From assembly GCA_964535025.1 (NCBI GenBank), contig CAZHRW010000003.1, forward strand, positions 1-32,974: DNA of 32,974 nt, read 5' to 3'. Below are positions 22,366 to 31,123 of the stretch, piece after piece. Origin of the DNA: JAAYZK01 sp964535025 (GTDB lineage Bacteria > Planctomycetota > Phycisphaerae > SM23-33 > FEN-1343). The position numbers were made by a program, and so were the translations under genes. How positions within the stretch are numbered: the first letter of the stretch is position 1; each line of letters opens with the position of its first letter. Under the pieces are notes generated by a model. The model worked only from the letters and a program-made list of their open reading frames with translations, did no database searches and was not told the origin of the DNA.

Positions 22366-25041
22366 TCATATCGTCCACGGCGCCGGGCCATCCGTATCGA
22401 TCTTCAACGCGGCCATCGCCTCGGTGAGCTTATCGCGGTCGAACTGGCCCCGCCAGGCCAACTGGACCAGGGCGCCGGCGACGATGTGCTCGGCGCTGAC
22501 CTCGAAGAACCGCCGCAGGTCCTCGCGCGTGTCGCTGCGACCGAACCCGTCCGTGCCCAGCAGGAGCGTGTCGTCCGGCAGCCAGGGTCGGATCTGACCC
22601 GGCACCGCCCGCACCCAGTCCGACACGGCCAGGACCGGACCGGCTGGCTGGCCCAGCGTCGCGTGCAGGTACGACCGGCGCGGCTCGGCGTCCGGGTGCA
22701 GGCGCGACCAGCGCTCGGCGGCCATCGCGTCGCGGGCCAGCAGCGTCCAGCTCGTGGCACTCCAGACGTTGCTGGAAATACCATACTGCCGTTCGAGAAT
22801 CTCCTGCGCCCGCAGGACCTCGAACAGGATCGATCCGCTGGCGATCAGCTCGACCCATGTGTCGCCCTTGTCGACCTGGCGGCTTGACACCTGGTACAGC
22901 CCCCTGGCGATACCCTCGGCGGCGCCGTCGGGCATCGCGGGCATGGGGTGGTTTTCGTTGTAAATTGTCATGTAGTAGATGACCGGTTCGCCCTCAGCGT
23001 ACATCCGCCGCAGGCCGTCCAGCGTCAGCACGATCGCTTCGTAGGCGAAGGCAGGGTCGTAGGGCTGGACCGTCGGGTACGCCGAGGCCGTCAGCAGACT
23101 GTGGCCGTCCTGGTGCTGGAGGCCCTCGCCGCCGAGGGTGGTGCGTCCGGCGGTCCCCCCGATGAGGAAGCCCCGCGCACGGCTGTCGCCGGCGGCCCAG
23201 GCGAGGTCGCCGATCCGCTGGAAGCCGAACATCGAATAGAACATGAAGATCGGGATCGTTGGCACGCCGTGGATGGCATAGGACGATCCGGCGGCGATGA
23301 ACGACGACATACAGCCGGCCTCGGTGATGCCCTCCTCGAGGATCTGGCCCTTGGTGGCCTCGCGGTAGTAGAGCATCTTGTCGCTGTCGACCGGCTCGTA
23401 GGTCTGCCCCGTGTGGGAGTAGATCCCGCACTGGCGGAAGAGCGACTCCATGCCGAACGTGCGGGCCTCGTCGGGGACGATGGGCACGATGTATCGGCCG
23501 ATCGCCTCGTCCCGCAGCAGGCCGCTCAGCAGGCGGACGAAGGCCATCGTCGTCGAAATGGGACGATCGCCGGCCTCCAGCAGGTTGGCATAGTCGTCCA
23601 GGTCGGGCACCTCCAGCGGGCCGGCACGTTCGATGCGGTGCGGCAGGTAGCCGCCGAGGGCCCTGCGGCGCTCGTGGAGGTAGCGGATCTCCGGGCTGTC
23701 GTCGGCCGGCTTGTAGAAGGGCGCTTCGGCCACCTCCTTGTCGCCCAGCGGCAGGCCCAGACGGGTGCGGAAGGCCAGGAGCTGCTTCTCGTTGAGGTCC
23801 TTCTGCTTGTGGCTGATGTTGCGGCCCTCGCCGGCCTCGCCCTGGCCGTACCCCTTGACGGTCTGGGCCAGGATCACCGTCGGCCGACCTTCGGTTTCGA
23901 CGGCGGCCTTGTAGGCGGCGTAGACCTTCTTCATGTCGTGCCCGCCGCGGTGGAGCGAGGCGAGTTTCTCGTCGGCGAGACCCTCGACCAGGGCCGCGAG
24001 GTCCGCATCGACGCCGAAGAAGTGCTCGCGCATGTACTGAGGGCCGGCCACGACGTACTTCTGGTAATCACCGTCGCAGACCTCCCCCATCCGGCGGATG
24101 AGCTTTTCGCCGGCATCGGAGGCCAGCAGCGGGTCCCAGTCTTCGCCCCACAGCACCTTGATCACACGCCAGCCGGCGCCGCGGAAGAAGCGTTCGAGCT
24201 CCTGCACGACGCTGCTGTTGCCGCGGACCGGCCCGTCGAGGCGCTGGAGGTTGCAGTTGATCACGAAGATCAGGTTGTCCAGCCGCTGGTTGCCGGCGAA
24301 GTGGATCGCCCCGGTCGATTCCGGTTCGTCCATCTCCCCGTCGCCGGTCATGACCCACACCTTGCGGTCGGACGGGGCCATCAGGCCCCGGTCCACCAAG
24401 TGCTTGGCGAAACGGGCCTGGTAGATCCCCATGATGGGCGCCAACCCCATCGACACCGAGGGCATCTCCCAGAAGTCGGGCATCAGCCACGGGTGGGGAT
24501 AGCTCGATACGCCGCCTTCGCCCTGCAGTTCGCGGCGGAAGTTGTGCAGATGCGTTTCGCTCAGACGTCCCTCCAGGTACGCGCGGGCGTACACGCCCGG
24601 AGAAGCGTGGCCCTGGAAGAAGACCAGGTCGCCGGGGGTGGTTTCATCGCCGGCCCGCCAGAAATGGTTGAAGCCGACCTCCCACAGCGTCGCCGCCGAG
24701 GAGTACGTCGACACGTGCCCCCCGATGCCGTGCTGCTGGCGGTTGGCTTGCACGACCATGGCCATCGCATTCCATTGCACCAGGCTGGTCAGCCGCCGCT
24801 CCAGGTCAACATCCCCCGGGAACACCGGTTCCTTGTCCGGCGGAATGGTGTTCACGTGCGGGGTGTTGCCCAGCATGCAGATCTCGACGCCGCGAAGGAA
24901 GGCCCGTTCATTGAGGAAGGACAGGAGTATCTCGGCGCGATCCACGCCTTCGCGATCCAGGACGTAATCCAGCGATGCAAGCCACTCGACAAGCTCCTGG
25001 TCGGGGATCGTCTCAAGGTTGATCGGGGGCTTATGTTTCAT
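22366..25041 (-). CDS. aceE: Pyruvate dehydrogenase E1, homodimeric type
   Basis: Thiamine-diphosphate enzyme that decarboxylates pyruvate and acetylates the E2 lipoyl group. Its 891 residues match the single-chain AceE type of proteobacteria, not the two-chain alpha/beta type. The cofactor motif is GDGEMDEPES (233-242) followed by INCNLQRLDGPVRGN (261-275). Other hallmarks are HVSTYSSAATLWEVGFNHFW near 109-128, HASPGVYARAYLEGRL and the GGTAGRTTLGGEGLQHQDG segment in the C-terminal half. ATG at 25041 has AGGAGG 8 nt upstream and overlaps the lpd stop by one base. Gene order E3-E1-E2 on one transcript indicates balanced synthesis of the whole complex. Confidence 0.97.
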   Translation of the reverse strand: MKHKPPINLETIPDQELVEWLASLDYVLDREGVDRAEILLSFLNERAFLRGVEICMLGNTPHVNTIPPDKEPVFPGDVDLERRLTSLVQWNAMAMVVQANRQQHGIGGHVSTYSSAATLWEVGFNHFWRAGDETTPGDLVFFQGHASPGVYARAYLEGRLSETHLHNFRRELQGEGGVSSYPHPWLMPDFWEMPSVSMGLAPIMGIYQARFAKHLVDRGLMAPSDRKVWVMTGDGEMDEPESTGAIHFAGNQRLDNLIFVINCNLQRLDGPVRGNSSVVQELERFFRGAGWRVIKVLWGEDWDPLLASDAGEKLIRRMGEVCDGDYQKYVVAGPQYMREHFFGVDADLAALVEGLADEKLASLHRGGHDMKKVYAAYKAAVETEGRPTVILAQTVKGYGQGEAGEGRNISHKQKDLNEKQLLAFRTRLGLPLGDKEVAEAPFYKPADDSPEIRYLHERRRALGGYLPHRIERAGPLEVPDLDDYANLLEAGDRPISTTMAFVRLLSGLLRDEAIGRYIVPIVPDEARTFGMESLFRQCGIYSHTGQTYEPVDSDKMLYYREATKGQILEEGITEAGCMSSFIAAGSSYAIHGVPTIPIFMFYSMFGFQRIGDLAWAAGDSRARGFLIGGTAGRTTLGGEGLQHQDGHSLLTASAYPTVQPYDPAFAYEAIVLTLDGLRRMYAEGEPVIYYMTIYNENHPMPAMPDGAAEGIARGLYQVSSRQVDKGDTWVELIASGSILFEVLRAQEILERQYGISSNVWSATSWTLLARDAMAAERWSRLHPDAEPRRSYLHATLGQPAGPVLAVSDWVRAVPGQIRPWLPDDTLLLGTDGFGRSDTREDLRRFFEVSAEHIVAGALVQLAWRGQFDRDKLTEAMAALKIDTDGPAPWTI

Positions 25042-26471
25042 CAGTGGCCCTCCTTCGACGCTGCGCGTTTCCGCGGCGCGATCTCCGTCGCCTCGCCCAG
25101 CCAGGCGGCGGCCGCGTTGGCGACGGTTTCGCTCAAGGTCGGGTGCTGGTGCACCGTGTCGGCCAGGTCCCGCGCCCGCAGGCCGGCTTCGATGGCCAGG
25201 CTGCACTCGGCGATCAACTCCCCGCAGTCGGCCCCCACGAGCCCGGCCCCGACGAGACGGCCGGTATCGCGCTCGAACAGCAACTTGGTCAGCCCGTCGG
25301 TGCGCCCGATCGCCTGGGCGCGGCCGGAGGCGGCCCAGGGGTAGCGGGCGACGTCCACGTCCAGCCCCTCGTCGCGCACCTGCGCCTCGGTGACGCCCAC
25401 CCAGGCGATCTCCGGATCGGTAAAGACCACCTGCGGAACCGCCCGCATGTCGAAGGCCCCGCGCCCGGTGACGATGACCTCGGCGGCCACCAGCCCCTGC
25501 TTGAACGCCTTGTGGGCCAGCAGCGGCGGGCCGGCGATGTCGCCGACCGCGAAAACCCGCCCGTCGGTCGTCCGTTGCTGGCGGTCGACCTTGACGAACC
25601 CGTCGTCGCCCACTTCGACCTCCGTCGACTCCAGGCCGATCCCCTCCAGGCTCGGCCGGTGCCCGACCGCGACGAGGACGCGATCATACGTCTCGCTTCG
25701 CTTCTCGCCGGCGCGGGTCATCGTCACGTCCAGGCGGTCCTTGCGGGTCTTGATCGACTCGACGGTCGTAGCGAGCATGATCGATTCGGCCAGCGGCTCC
25801 AGGGCCTGCCGGAGCGGCTTGACCAGGTCGGCGTCGGCCCCCGGCATCAGCCGGTCGAGCATCTCCACGATCGTCACGCGGCTGCCGAGGCGGACGAAGG
25901 TGGTGGCCATTTCGAGACCGACGTAGGCGCCGCCGATGACCAGCAGCGTCTCGGGGATCTCCGGCAACGCCAGGGCCTCTCTGGAAGTCATCAACCGTTC
26001 GCTGTCGACCTTCATCGGCCCCGGCACCACCGGCAGCGAGCCGGTGGCGAGGATGAGCGTGTCACATTCGAGCCGGTCGTCATCGAGATTCTCGCCATCC
26101 AGGCGCAGTGCGCCGGGCCCCTCCAGCGTCCCCCGCGCGTGAATGACGCGCACCTTCCGCTGGCCGGCGAGGTGGCCCAGCCCGCCGGCCAGGGCGCCGA
26201 TGGAGCGGTCCTTGCGGTCGCGCAGGGTATCGACGTCAATGGTGGGCCGCGCGTCGTAACGCACGCCCCACTCGGCCAACTCCTCGACCCGAGCGATGCC
26301 GCGACTGACGTGCAGGAGCGCCTTGGAGGGAATGCAGCCCTCGTGCAGGCAGAGCCCGCCAAGCGGCCCGCGCTGCTCGACAATGACCACCTCGGCGCCA
26401 AGGTCCGCCGCCCGGAACGCGGCCGAATAGCCGCCGGGGCCGCCCCCCAGCACGGCGATATCCGTCTTCAT
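25041..26471 (-). CDS. lpdA: Dihydrolipoamide dehydrogenase, E3
   Basis: Flavoprotein that reoxidises the E2 lipoyl group with NAD. In 476 residues the FAD-binding loop GGGPGG lies at 9-14, the redox disulfide is CLHEGC (Cys41-Cys46) followed by IPSKALLH, an NAD-binding loop follows IGGAYVGLEMA, the second FAD contact is VFAVGDIAG, and the C-terminal active-site motif HQHPTLSE supplies His443. ATG at 26471 directly precedes the first strand, with GGAGG about 9 nt upstream. A -10-like TATGAT on the minus strand (26541-26536) lies about 65 bp upstream, without a clear -35. As first gene it leads the E3-E1-E2-UPF0182 operon and diverges from the rhodanese gene. Confidence 0.97.
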   Translation of the reverse strand: MKTDIAVLGGGPGGYSAAFRAADLGAEVVIVEQRGPLGGLCLHEGCIPSKALLHVSRGIARVEELAEWGVRYDARPTIDVDTLRDRKDRSIGALAGGLGHLAGQRKVRVIHARGTLEGPGALRLDGENLDDDRLECDTLILATGSLPVVPGPMKVDSERLMTSREALALPEIPETLLVIGGAYVGLEMATTFVRLGSRVTIVEMLDRLMPGADADLVKPLRQALEPLAESIMLATTVESIKTRKDRLDVTMTRAGEKRSETYDRVLVAVGHRPSLEGIGLESTEVEVGDDGFVKVDRQQRTTDGRVFAVGDIAGPPLLAHKAFKQGLVAAEVIVTGRGAFDMRAVPQVVFTDPEIAWVGVTEAQVRDEGLDVDVARYPWAASGRAQAIGRTDGLTKLLFERDTGRLVGAGLVGADCGELIAECSLAIEAGLRARDLADTVHQHPTLSETVANAAAAWLGEATEIAPRKRAASKEGH

Positions 26472-26706
26472 GGGTGTCGTCCTCCCCACCAAGGGCGGGC
26501 GAAAGCGCACCGCCCCCGTCGTTTACTCCGTCTCCATCATATGCCTGGAGGTCCGTCTCAGCCGCACGGAACGGCACGGCAGGCCGCAACGCCACGCCCC
26601 GGCCGCGCCGGTCGCACGGCATGGAGCACCTGCGTAGGCGGGCGCCGGCGGGACGCGTACCATTCCAATGATGTGATGGACCGTGGCCTTTTCAGGAGGA
26701 TGTACC

Positions 26707-27048
26707 GTGGAAACCATCGACAAGGACCAACTGACCGCCATGCAGGACAGCCGCGAGGATCTCCTCATCGTGGAAGTTCTGGGCGAGGATGACTACAAAA
26801 CCTACCACCTGCCCGGCGCGATCAATGTGCCGCTCAATGAGGGGTTCGCCCAGGCGATCCAGGAGGCGGTCGGGCAGAAGGACAGGCCCGTCGTGGTTTA
26901 CTGCTCCGACGAAAACTGCCCTGCCTCCGCCAAGGCCGGCCGATGGATGGAACAGCTCGGCTACAGTGAAGTTTACGACTACGGTGGCGGCAAAAAGGAC
27001 TGGCAGACCACCGGCGGCAAACTCGTCGCAGGGCCGAGCCCCGGCTGA
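26707..27048 (+). CDS. Single-domain rhodanese-like protein
   Basis: A 113-residue sulfurtransferase fold. It shows the family opening LLIVEVLGEDDYKTYHLPGAINVP (19-42; Glu where Asp is more usual) and the active-site loop VVYCSDENCPAS, with candidate catalytic Cys66 and a second Cys71, then AGRWMEQLGYSEVYDYGGGKKDW. The CxxxxC loop suggests sulfur or redox handling. The start is GTG at 26707, not the earlier ATG at 26700, because AGGAGG (26694-26699) sits 7 nt before the GTG. No signal peptide is present, so it is cytosolic. It lies 70 bp before the transketolase gene. Substrate is unknown. Confidence 0.85.
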   Translation: METIDKDQLTAMQDSREDLLIVEVLGEDDYKTYHLPGAINVPLNEGFAQAIQEAVGQKDRPVVVYCSDENCPASAKAGRWMEQLGYSEVYDYGGGKKDWQTTGGKLVAGPSPG

Positions 27049-27118
27049 TCCGGCTGCCGCCCCCGGCGCTCCGCCGGCGCTACAATGACGTTCAGGGGCA
27101 CTACCGAAAGGACTCCCC

Positions 27119-28972
27119 ATGGATTCATCAGCCCAACTGGAGCACTTGCACAAGCTTTCGCGACTGATCCGTTACTGGATTGTCACGAGCACCCACGAGG
27201 CCGGCTCGGGTCATCCGACCTCGGCGCTGTCGGCGGTCGAGCTGATGGCGGGGCTGTTCTTCGGAGGGCCCTTGCGCTTTCGCGCCGGCGAGCCGAAGTA
27301 CCCCAACAACGACCGCGTGATCTTCTCCAAGGGCCACGCGTCCCCACTGCTGTACGCCCTCTGGGCGGCGGCCGGGCAGGTCGACGAGAGCGACCTGATG
27401 GGCTATCGCACCTTCGGCAGTCCGCTGGAAGGCCACCCCACGACGCGCTTCACCTACGCCGAGGCCGCCACCGGCTCGCTGGGCCAGGGGCTGTCGATCG
27501 GCGTCGGGATGGCCCTGGCGGCCAGGCTCGATGAGTTGTCCTACCGGACCTACGTCCTGCTGGGCGACAGCGAGATGGCCGAGGGCTCGCAGTGGGAAGC
27601 CATCCAATGGGCCGCCCATTACGGGTTGGACAACCTCGTCGGCGTCATCGATGTCAACCGGCTCGGCCAGCGCGGGCCGACGATGTACGGCCACGACCTC
27701 GACGCTTACCGCCGCCGCATCGAGCCGTTCGGGTGGGAGACCCTCCTCGTCGAAGACGGCCACGACTACCGGCAGATCCTCGACGCCTACGAGCGCGCCG
27801 CCGCAGCCGACCGGCCGGTGATGATCATCGCCCGCACCATCAAGGGCAAAGGCGCGACGGTCCTGGAGGATCAGAACGGCTGGCACGGCAAGGCCCTCAG
27901 TGACGAGCAGCTCCAGCAGACCCTGGACGACTGGGGCGAGATCGACCACACCGTCCGCGGGCAATTCGCCTCACCCGAACCGCGCGAGCCCCGGCGGGCG
28001 ACGCCCGCGGCGGCCGAGGCCCCGTCGTACGAGATCGGCGCCACGGTCGCCACCCGCAACGGGTTCGGCAACGCGCTGCGACGCCTGGCGCCGCAGTATC
28101 CCCAAGTGGTGGCCCTGGATGGGGAAGTGTGCAACTCGACCCATTCGGAATTCTTCCGCGACGCATATCCCGAGCGGTTCTTCGAGATGTACATCGCCGA
28201 ACAGAACATGGTCGGCACCGCTCTCGGCCTGGCCCTGCGGGGGAAGGTCCCCGTGGTGTCCACCTTCGCGGCGTTCCTGACGCGGGCGTTCGATCAGATC
28301 CGCATGAGCCGTCACTCCGATCCCGATCTCAAGTTCGTCGGCTCGCACGCCGGCGTCGCCATCGGCCAAGACGGGCCCTCGCAGATGGGCCTGGAGGACA
28401 TCGCCCTGTTCCGCACGATCCTCGACAGCGTCGTCCTCCAGCCGGCCGACGCGCTCTCGGCCGAGCGCCTTGTCGAGGCGATGCTCGGCCACCGCGGGAT
28501 CGTCTACCTGCGGACGATGCGGGGCGGCGCGCCGGTCATCTACGGCCCCGACGAGACGTTCGCCATCGGCGGCTGCAAGGTCCTCCGCCGCAGCGACCAC
28601 GACGTCGCCACCCTGGTGGCCTCGGGCATCACGGTGCACAAGGCACTGATGGCCCACGACAAGCTCGCCAAAGAGGGCCTGGCGGTTCGGGTGATCGACC
28701 TGTACTCCATCAAGCCCGTTGACAAAGCCACGCTCCGTGCCGCGGCCGACGCGACCGGGCTGATCATCACCGCCGAGGATCATTATGCTCAGGGGGGCCT
28801 TGGCGAAGCCGTCGCCGCGGCCCTGGCCGATCATCCCGCCGGCGTACACATCCTGGCGGTCACCAAACAACCCCGCAGCGGCAAGCCGTTGGAACTGCTC
28901 GAGGAACAGGGGCTGTCGGGCGACAGGATCGCCGAGACCGTCAGGCAGTTGGTCGGCCAGACGGTAGCCTAG
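27119..28972 (+). CDS. tkt: Transketolase
   Basis: Thiamine-diphosphate enzyme moving two-carbon units in the pentose phosphate pathway. At 617 residues it is shorter than the usual bacterial form of about 660 and closer to the animal or archaeal-type lineage, though both halves are fused. Motifs are EAGSGHPTSALSAVEL (27-42), SKGHASPLLYA (70-80), the cofactor loop GDSEMAEGSQWEA (149-161) with Asn180, and catalytic Glu361 in IAEQNMVGTALG. A low-complexity linker (about 285-303) joins the N-terminal half to the pyrimidine-binding and C-terminal domains. AAAGGA precedes ATG 27119 by 7 nt. TACAAT at 27081-27086 may be its -10, but no -35 is seen, so it may be co-transcribed with the rhodanese gene. 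Confidence 0.93.
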   Translation: MDSSAQLEHLHKLSRLIRYWIVTSTHEAGSGHPTSALSAVELMAGLFFGGPLRFRAGEPKYPNNDRVIFSKGHASPLLYALWAAAGQVDESDLMGYRTFGSPLEGHPTTRFTYAEAATGSLGQGLSIGVGMALAARLDELSYRTYVLLGDSEMAEGSQWEAIQWAAHYGLDNLVGVIDVNRLGQRGPTMYGHDLDAYRRRIEPFGWETLLVEDGHDYRQILDAYERAAAADRPVMIIARTIKGKGATVLEDQNGWHGKALSDEQLQQTLDDWGEIDHTVRGQFASPEPREPRRATPAAAEAPSYEIGATVATRNGFGNALRRLAPQYPQVVALDGEVCNSTHSEFFRDAYPERFFEMYIAEQNMVGTALGLALRGKVPVVSTFAAFLTRAFDQIRMSRHSDPDLKFVGSHAGVAIGQDGPSQMGLEDIALFRTILDSVVLQPADALSAERLVEAMLGHRGIVYLRTMRGGAPVIYGPDETFAIGGCKVLRRSDHDVATLVASGITVHKALMAHDKLAKEGLAVRVIDLYSIKPVDKATLRAAADATGLIITAEDHYAQGGLGEAVAAALADHPAGVHILAVTKQPRSGKPLELLEEQGLSGDRIAETVRQLVGQTVA

Positions 28973-28984
28973 CCCGCGGCGGGT

Positions 28985-29254
28985 TCACGCCAGCGTTCGC
29001 GGCGCGACGACGAGGTTGTTGATGATGCCCTTGACGCCGGTCGTGTGGGCGACGGCCTCATTGGCGCCGCGGTAAGCCGACCAGGACGGCAGCGACCCGG
29101 AGAGGGTGACGACCCCGTCGGCGACCTTGACGGTGATGTCCTCGGCATCGAGGTCCGCACAGCGTTCCAGGGCGCGCTCGATGTTCTCGGCGATGACCTT
29201 GCCGCGGACGTCCTCCGTGGGGACGACGACCAGTTCATTGATCACGTCGGCCAC
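28985..29254 (-). CDS. BON-domain protein, possibly 5'-truncated
   Basis: The 89 residues from GTG 29254 contain one complete BON domain (about 12-85: IERALERCADLDAEDITVKVADGVVTLSGSL in part, then TGVKGIINNLVV), a fold that binds phospholipid or other partners and is common in envelope stress proteins. The reading frame stays open upstream to a TGA at 29327-29329, and that stretch reads SYWKRTLADELVSHLAGV, the second half of another BON domain. No ATG, GTG or TTG precedes that half in frame. So the gene may be the remnant of a longer multi-BON protein, or may start at an unusual codon. It lies downstream of two PRC-barrel genes on the same strand and ends close to convergent transketolase. 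No signal peptide is visible. Confidence 0.6.
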   Translation of the reverse strand: MADVINELVVVPTEDVRGKVIAENIERALERCADLDAEDITVKVADGVVTLSGSLPSWSAYRGANEAVAHTTGVKGIINNLVVAPRTLA

Positions 29255-29307
29255 CCCGGCCAGGTGGCTGACAAGCTCATCGGCCAGTGTGCGCTTCCAA
29301 TAGGACT

Positions 29308-30081
29308 CTACCCCTTGGCGGCCGGTTCAGTGGATTCCCAGTACTTGGGGCGCCCGTAGTAGTCGTACAGGCGAGTCTCGTAACGCCGGTTGACCGGCTC
29401 GGCGGGATCGAATTCGGGGCTGTCGGCGACCTCCCGGCGGGTCATCTCCACGTGAACCTGCCGATGGGCCCAGTCCAGGCTCGAGATCCATGCCGGGGAC
29501 AGGAGCACCCGCCGGCTGAAAATGCGGGGCAACCAGCGGGACGCGTCGACGACCAGATAGCGGATCGTCCAGCCGTCGGTCTCGACCACGGCGTCGTCCA
29601 AACGGCCGATCTTCCCATCCTGTGCGGCGATGGCGTAGCCTTCGATGGCACGCACGCTTCGAAGGCGACTGTCGATGTGCCGTGAGACCTGCTCCCGGGG
29701 TCCGCCGTCGGCTTCGTCGATGTAGCGCTCGGCCAGCGGCTCGGCCAGCGGGGCCCGTTCCCAGTACGCCGCCCACCCGTAGTATTCGGCCAGCAGCGCC
29801 TCGCTCTCCCGCGAGACGGGCACATCGGCGGAAATCGGCGGGCTTTGCCTGATCTGCTCGCGCGTCAACGACATGTTCAGGATCGCCCGCGCCCAGTCGG
29901 CCGACCCCAGCGCTGCCGGGCTGATCAGCACGCGACGCCCGGGCAGCCAGCGGCCCGTGTCCACCACCAGATAGCGGACGACCCACGTAAAGTCGTCGAA
30001 GTAGAGATCCGCCACCTTGCCGAACACGCCGTCTTCGGCGCCGATGCGGTATCCGCGGATGCCGTTGACGTTTCTAAGCAT
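29308..30081 (-). CDS. PRC-barrel protein with two repeats (paralogue B)
   Basis: 257 residues made of two similar halves of about 120. Each half has an opening like GIRGYRIGAEDGVFGKVADLYFD, a strand WVVRYLVVDTGRWLPGRR (about 33-50) or WTIRYLVVDASRWLP, and a VLISP or VLLSP strand, the PRC-barrel pattern. Each half then closes with an alpha-helical segment ending in YYG-W/R-P/A-YW (EYYGWAAYW and DYYGRPKYW). PRC barrels occur in photosynthetic reaction-centre H subunits and RNA-processing proteins, and as free-standing stress-related proteins; the role here is unknown. No signal peptide or membrane segment. ATG 30081 overlaps the upstream paralogue by 8 bp. Confidence 0.85.
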   Translation of the reverse strand: MLRNVNGIRGYRIGAEDGVFGKVADLYFDDFTWVVRYLVVDTGRWLPGRRVLISPAALGSADWARAILNMSLTREQIRQSPPISADVPVSRESEALLAEYYGWAAYWERAPLAEPLAERYIDEADGGPREQVSRHIDSRLRSVRAIEGYAIAAQDGKIGRLDDAVVETDGWTIRYLVVDASRWLPRIFSRRVLLSPAWISSLDWAHRQVHVEMTRREVADSPEFDPAEPVNRRYETRLYDYYGRPKYWESTEPAAKG

Positions 30082-30853
30082 GGCGTCCCCTCGCCTCCTG
30101 CTGTTGTCCGGCCTCCACCCAGTAGCACGGCAGGCCGTAATGCTCGTGCAATTGCTGTTCGTACCGCCGGCTGATCGGCTCGTTGGGGTCGTACTCGGGA
30201 CTGCTCTTGATCTGATCGCGAGTCATGCGAACGAAGGCCTCGCCCCGCACCCAGGAGATGCGCTCGATCCACGCCGGGGAAATCAGCACCTTCTTGGCGG
30301 GCAGCCAGTTGCGGGTATCGACGCCCACGTAGCGGATGACCCATTCGTCGGTATCGACGAAGAACTCCTCGATGTGCCCGATCTCGCCGTCGGAGGCGCG
30401 GATGTGATAGCGGGTGACTTCGCCGACGCTGCGAAGATGCGGGTCGGCCTGCTCGGACTGTTCGGGCTGCGGCTCTGGTTGAGGCACCGCGCCGGAGGGA
30501 ATCATCCCGCCGGCGGGTACCCCTACGGGCATCCAGTACGCCGGCCAGCCGTAGTAGCTCGCCAGGGTCGCCTCGTGTTGGCGGGAAACGGGTTGTTCCG
30601 ACTCGATCGACGGACTGTTGGCGATCTGCTCGACGGTCAGCGACACGGGCAGCGCGCCGGTATCTGCGTTGGGCTCGCCCACCGAGGCCGGGGAGATCAG
30701 CACCTTTTGCCCGGGCAGCCACTTGCCGGTGTCGACCACGAAGTAGCGGATCGTCCAGGTGTGGTCGTCGAAATAGAGATCCTTCACCGTGCCGATGTCG
30801 CCATCGGTGGCTTCAAGCCGATATTTGACGAGTTCTTCCGTGCTTCTGAGCAT
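30074..30853 (-). CDS. PRC-barrel protein with two repeats (paralogue A)
   Basis: 259 residues, clearly paralogous to the next gene: the N-termini are MLRSTEELVKYRLEATDGDIG and MLRNVNGIRGYRIGAEDGVFG. Two PRC-type halves (about 5-110 and 140-250) carry GKWLPGQKVLISP and RNWLPAKKVLISP, joined by a Pro/Glu/Gln-rich linker (about 111-137). Both halves end in the aromatic motif SYYGWPAYW or EHYGLPCYW. GAGGTG precedes ATG 30853 by 4-5 nt. It is first in a minus-strand unit with its paralogue and the BON gene. The four related halves imply two rounds of duplication. Function is unknown; association with BON and protease genes hints at envelope stress. Confidence 0.85.
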   Translation of the reverse strand: MLRSTEELVKYRLEATDGDIGTVKDLYFDDHTWTIRYFVVDTGKWLPGQKVLISPASVGEPNADTGALPVSLTVEQIANSPSIESEQPVSRQHEATLASYYGWPAYWMPVGVPAGGMIPSGAVPQPEPQPEQSEQADPHLRSVGEVTRYHIRASDGEIGHIEEFFVDTDEWVIRYVGVDTRNWLPAKKVLISPAWIERISWVRGEAFVRMTRDQIKSSPEYDPNEPISRRYEQQLHEHYGLPCYWVEAGQQQEARGRHA

Positions 30854-31045
30854 CTTTCACCTCGTTGCGCGGGCAGTTGCAGCCGCGGCAGGCCATGCCG
30901 CTTTCACTGGAATACTAGGACGCCCGGCCTCCCACGCCCCATCGGAAGCCGCGGAACTTCGTTTTTCGGGCAGGTTCATACCCGATACCGGAGGACGCCC
31001 CAGGCTGCCGCGCACGATCCGCCCGCCACGGTCGGCGCGACAGCA

Positions 31046-31063
31046 CATGCATAGAATTGCATG
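31046..31063 (+). promoter_or_regulatory. Inverted repeat over a -10 box, protease promoter/operator
   Basis: CATGCA (31046-31051) and TGCATG (31058-31063) are a perfect 6-bp inverted repeat separated by 6 bp. The intervening and adjoining bases contain TAGAAT (31052-31057), five of six matches to a -10 box. No good -35 lies 17 bp upstream, which fits a promoter that needs an activator. The protease ATG is about 60 bp downstream. Confidence 0.4.
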
Positions 31064-31123
31064 ACCGGGCGCGCCCAATGGACTCAGCGCGCCGCCGGAA
31101 GATCTGGAGAAAGGCCGCCCTCG

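Noticed and set aside
29255..29326. Programmed frameshift joining PRC paralogue B to the BON protein
   Set aside because: No slippery sequence was seen near the PRC stop, and the BON part is cut in mid-domain. A deletion remnant is simpler.
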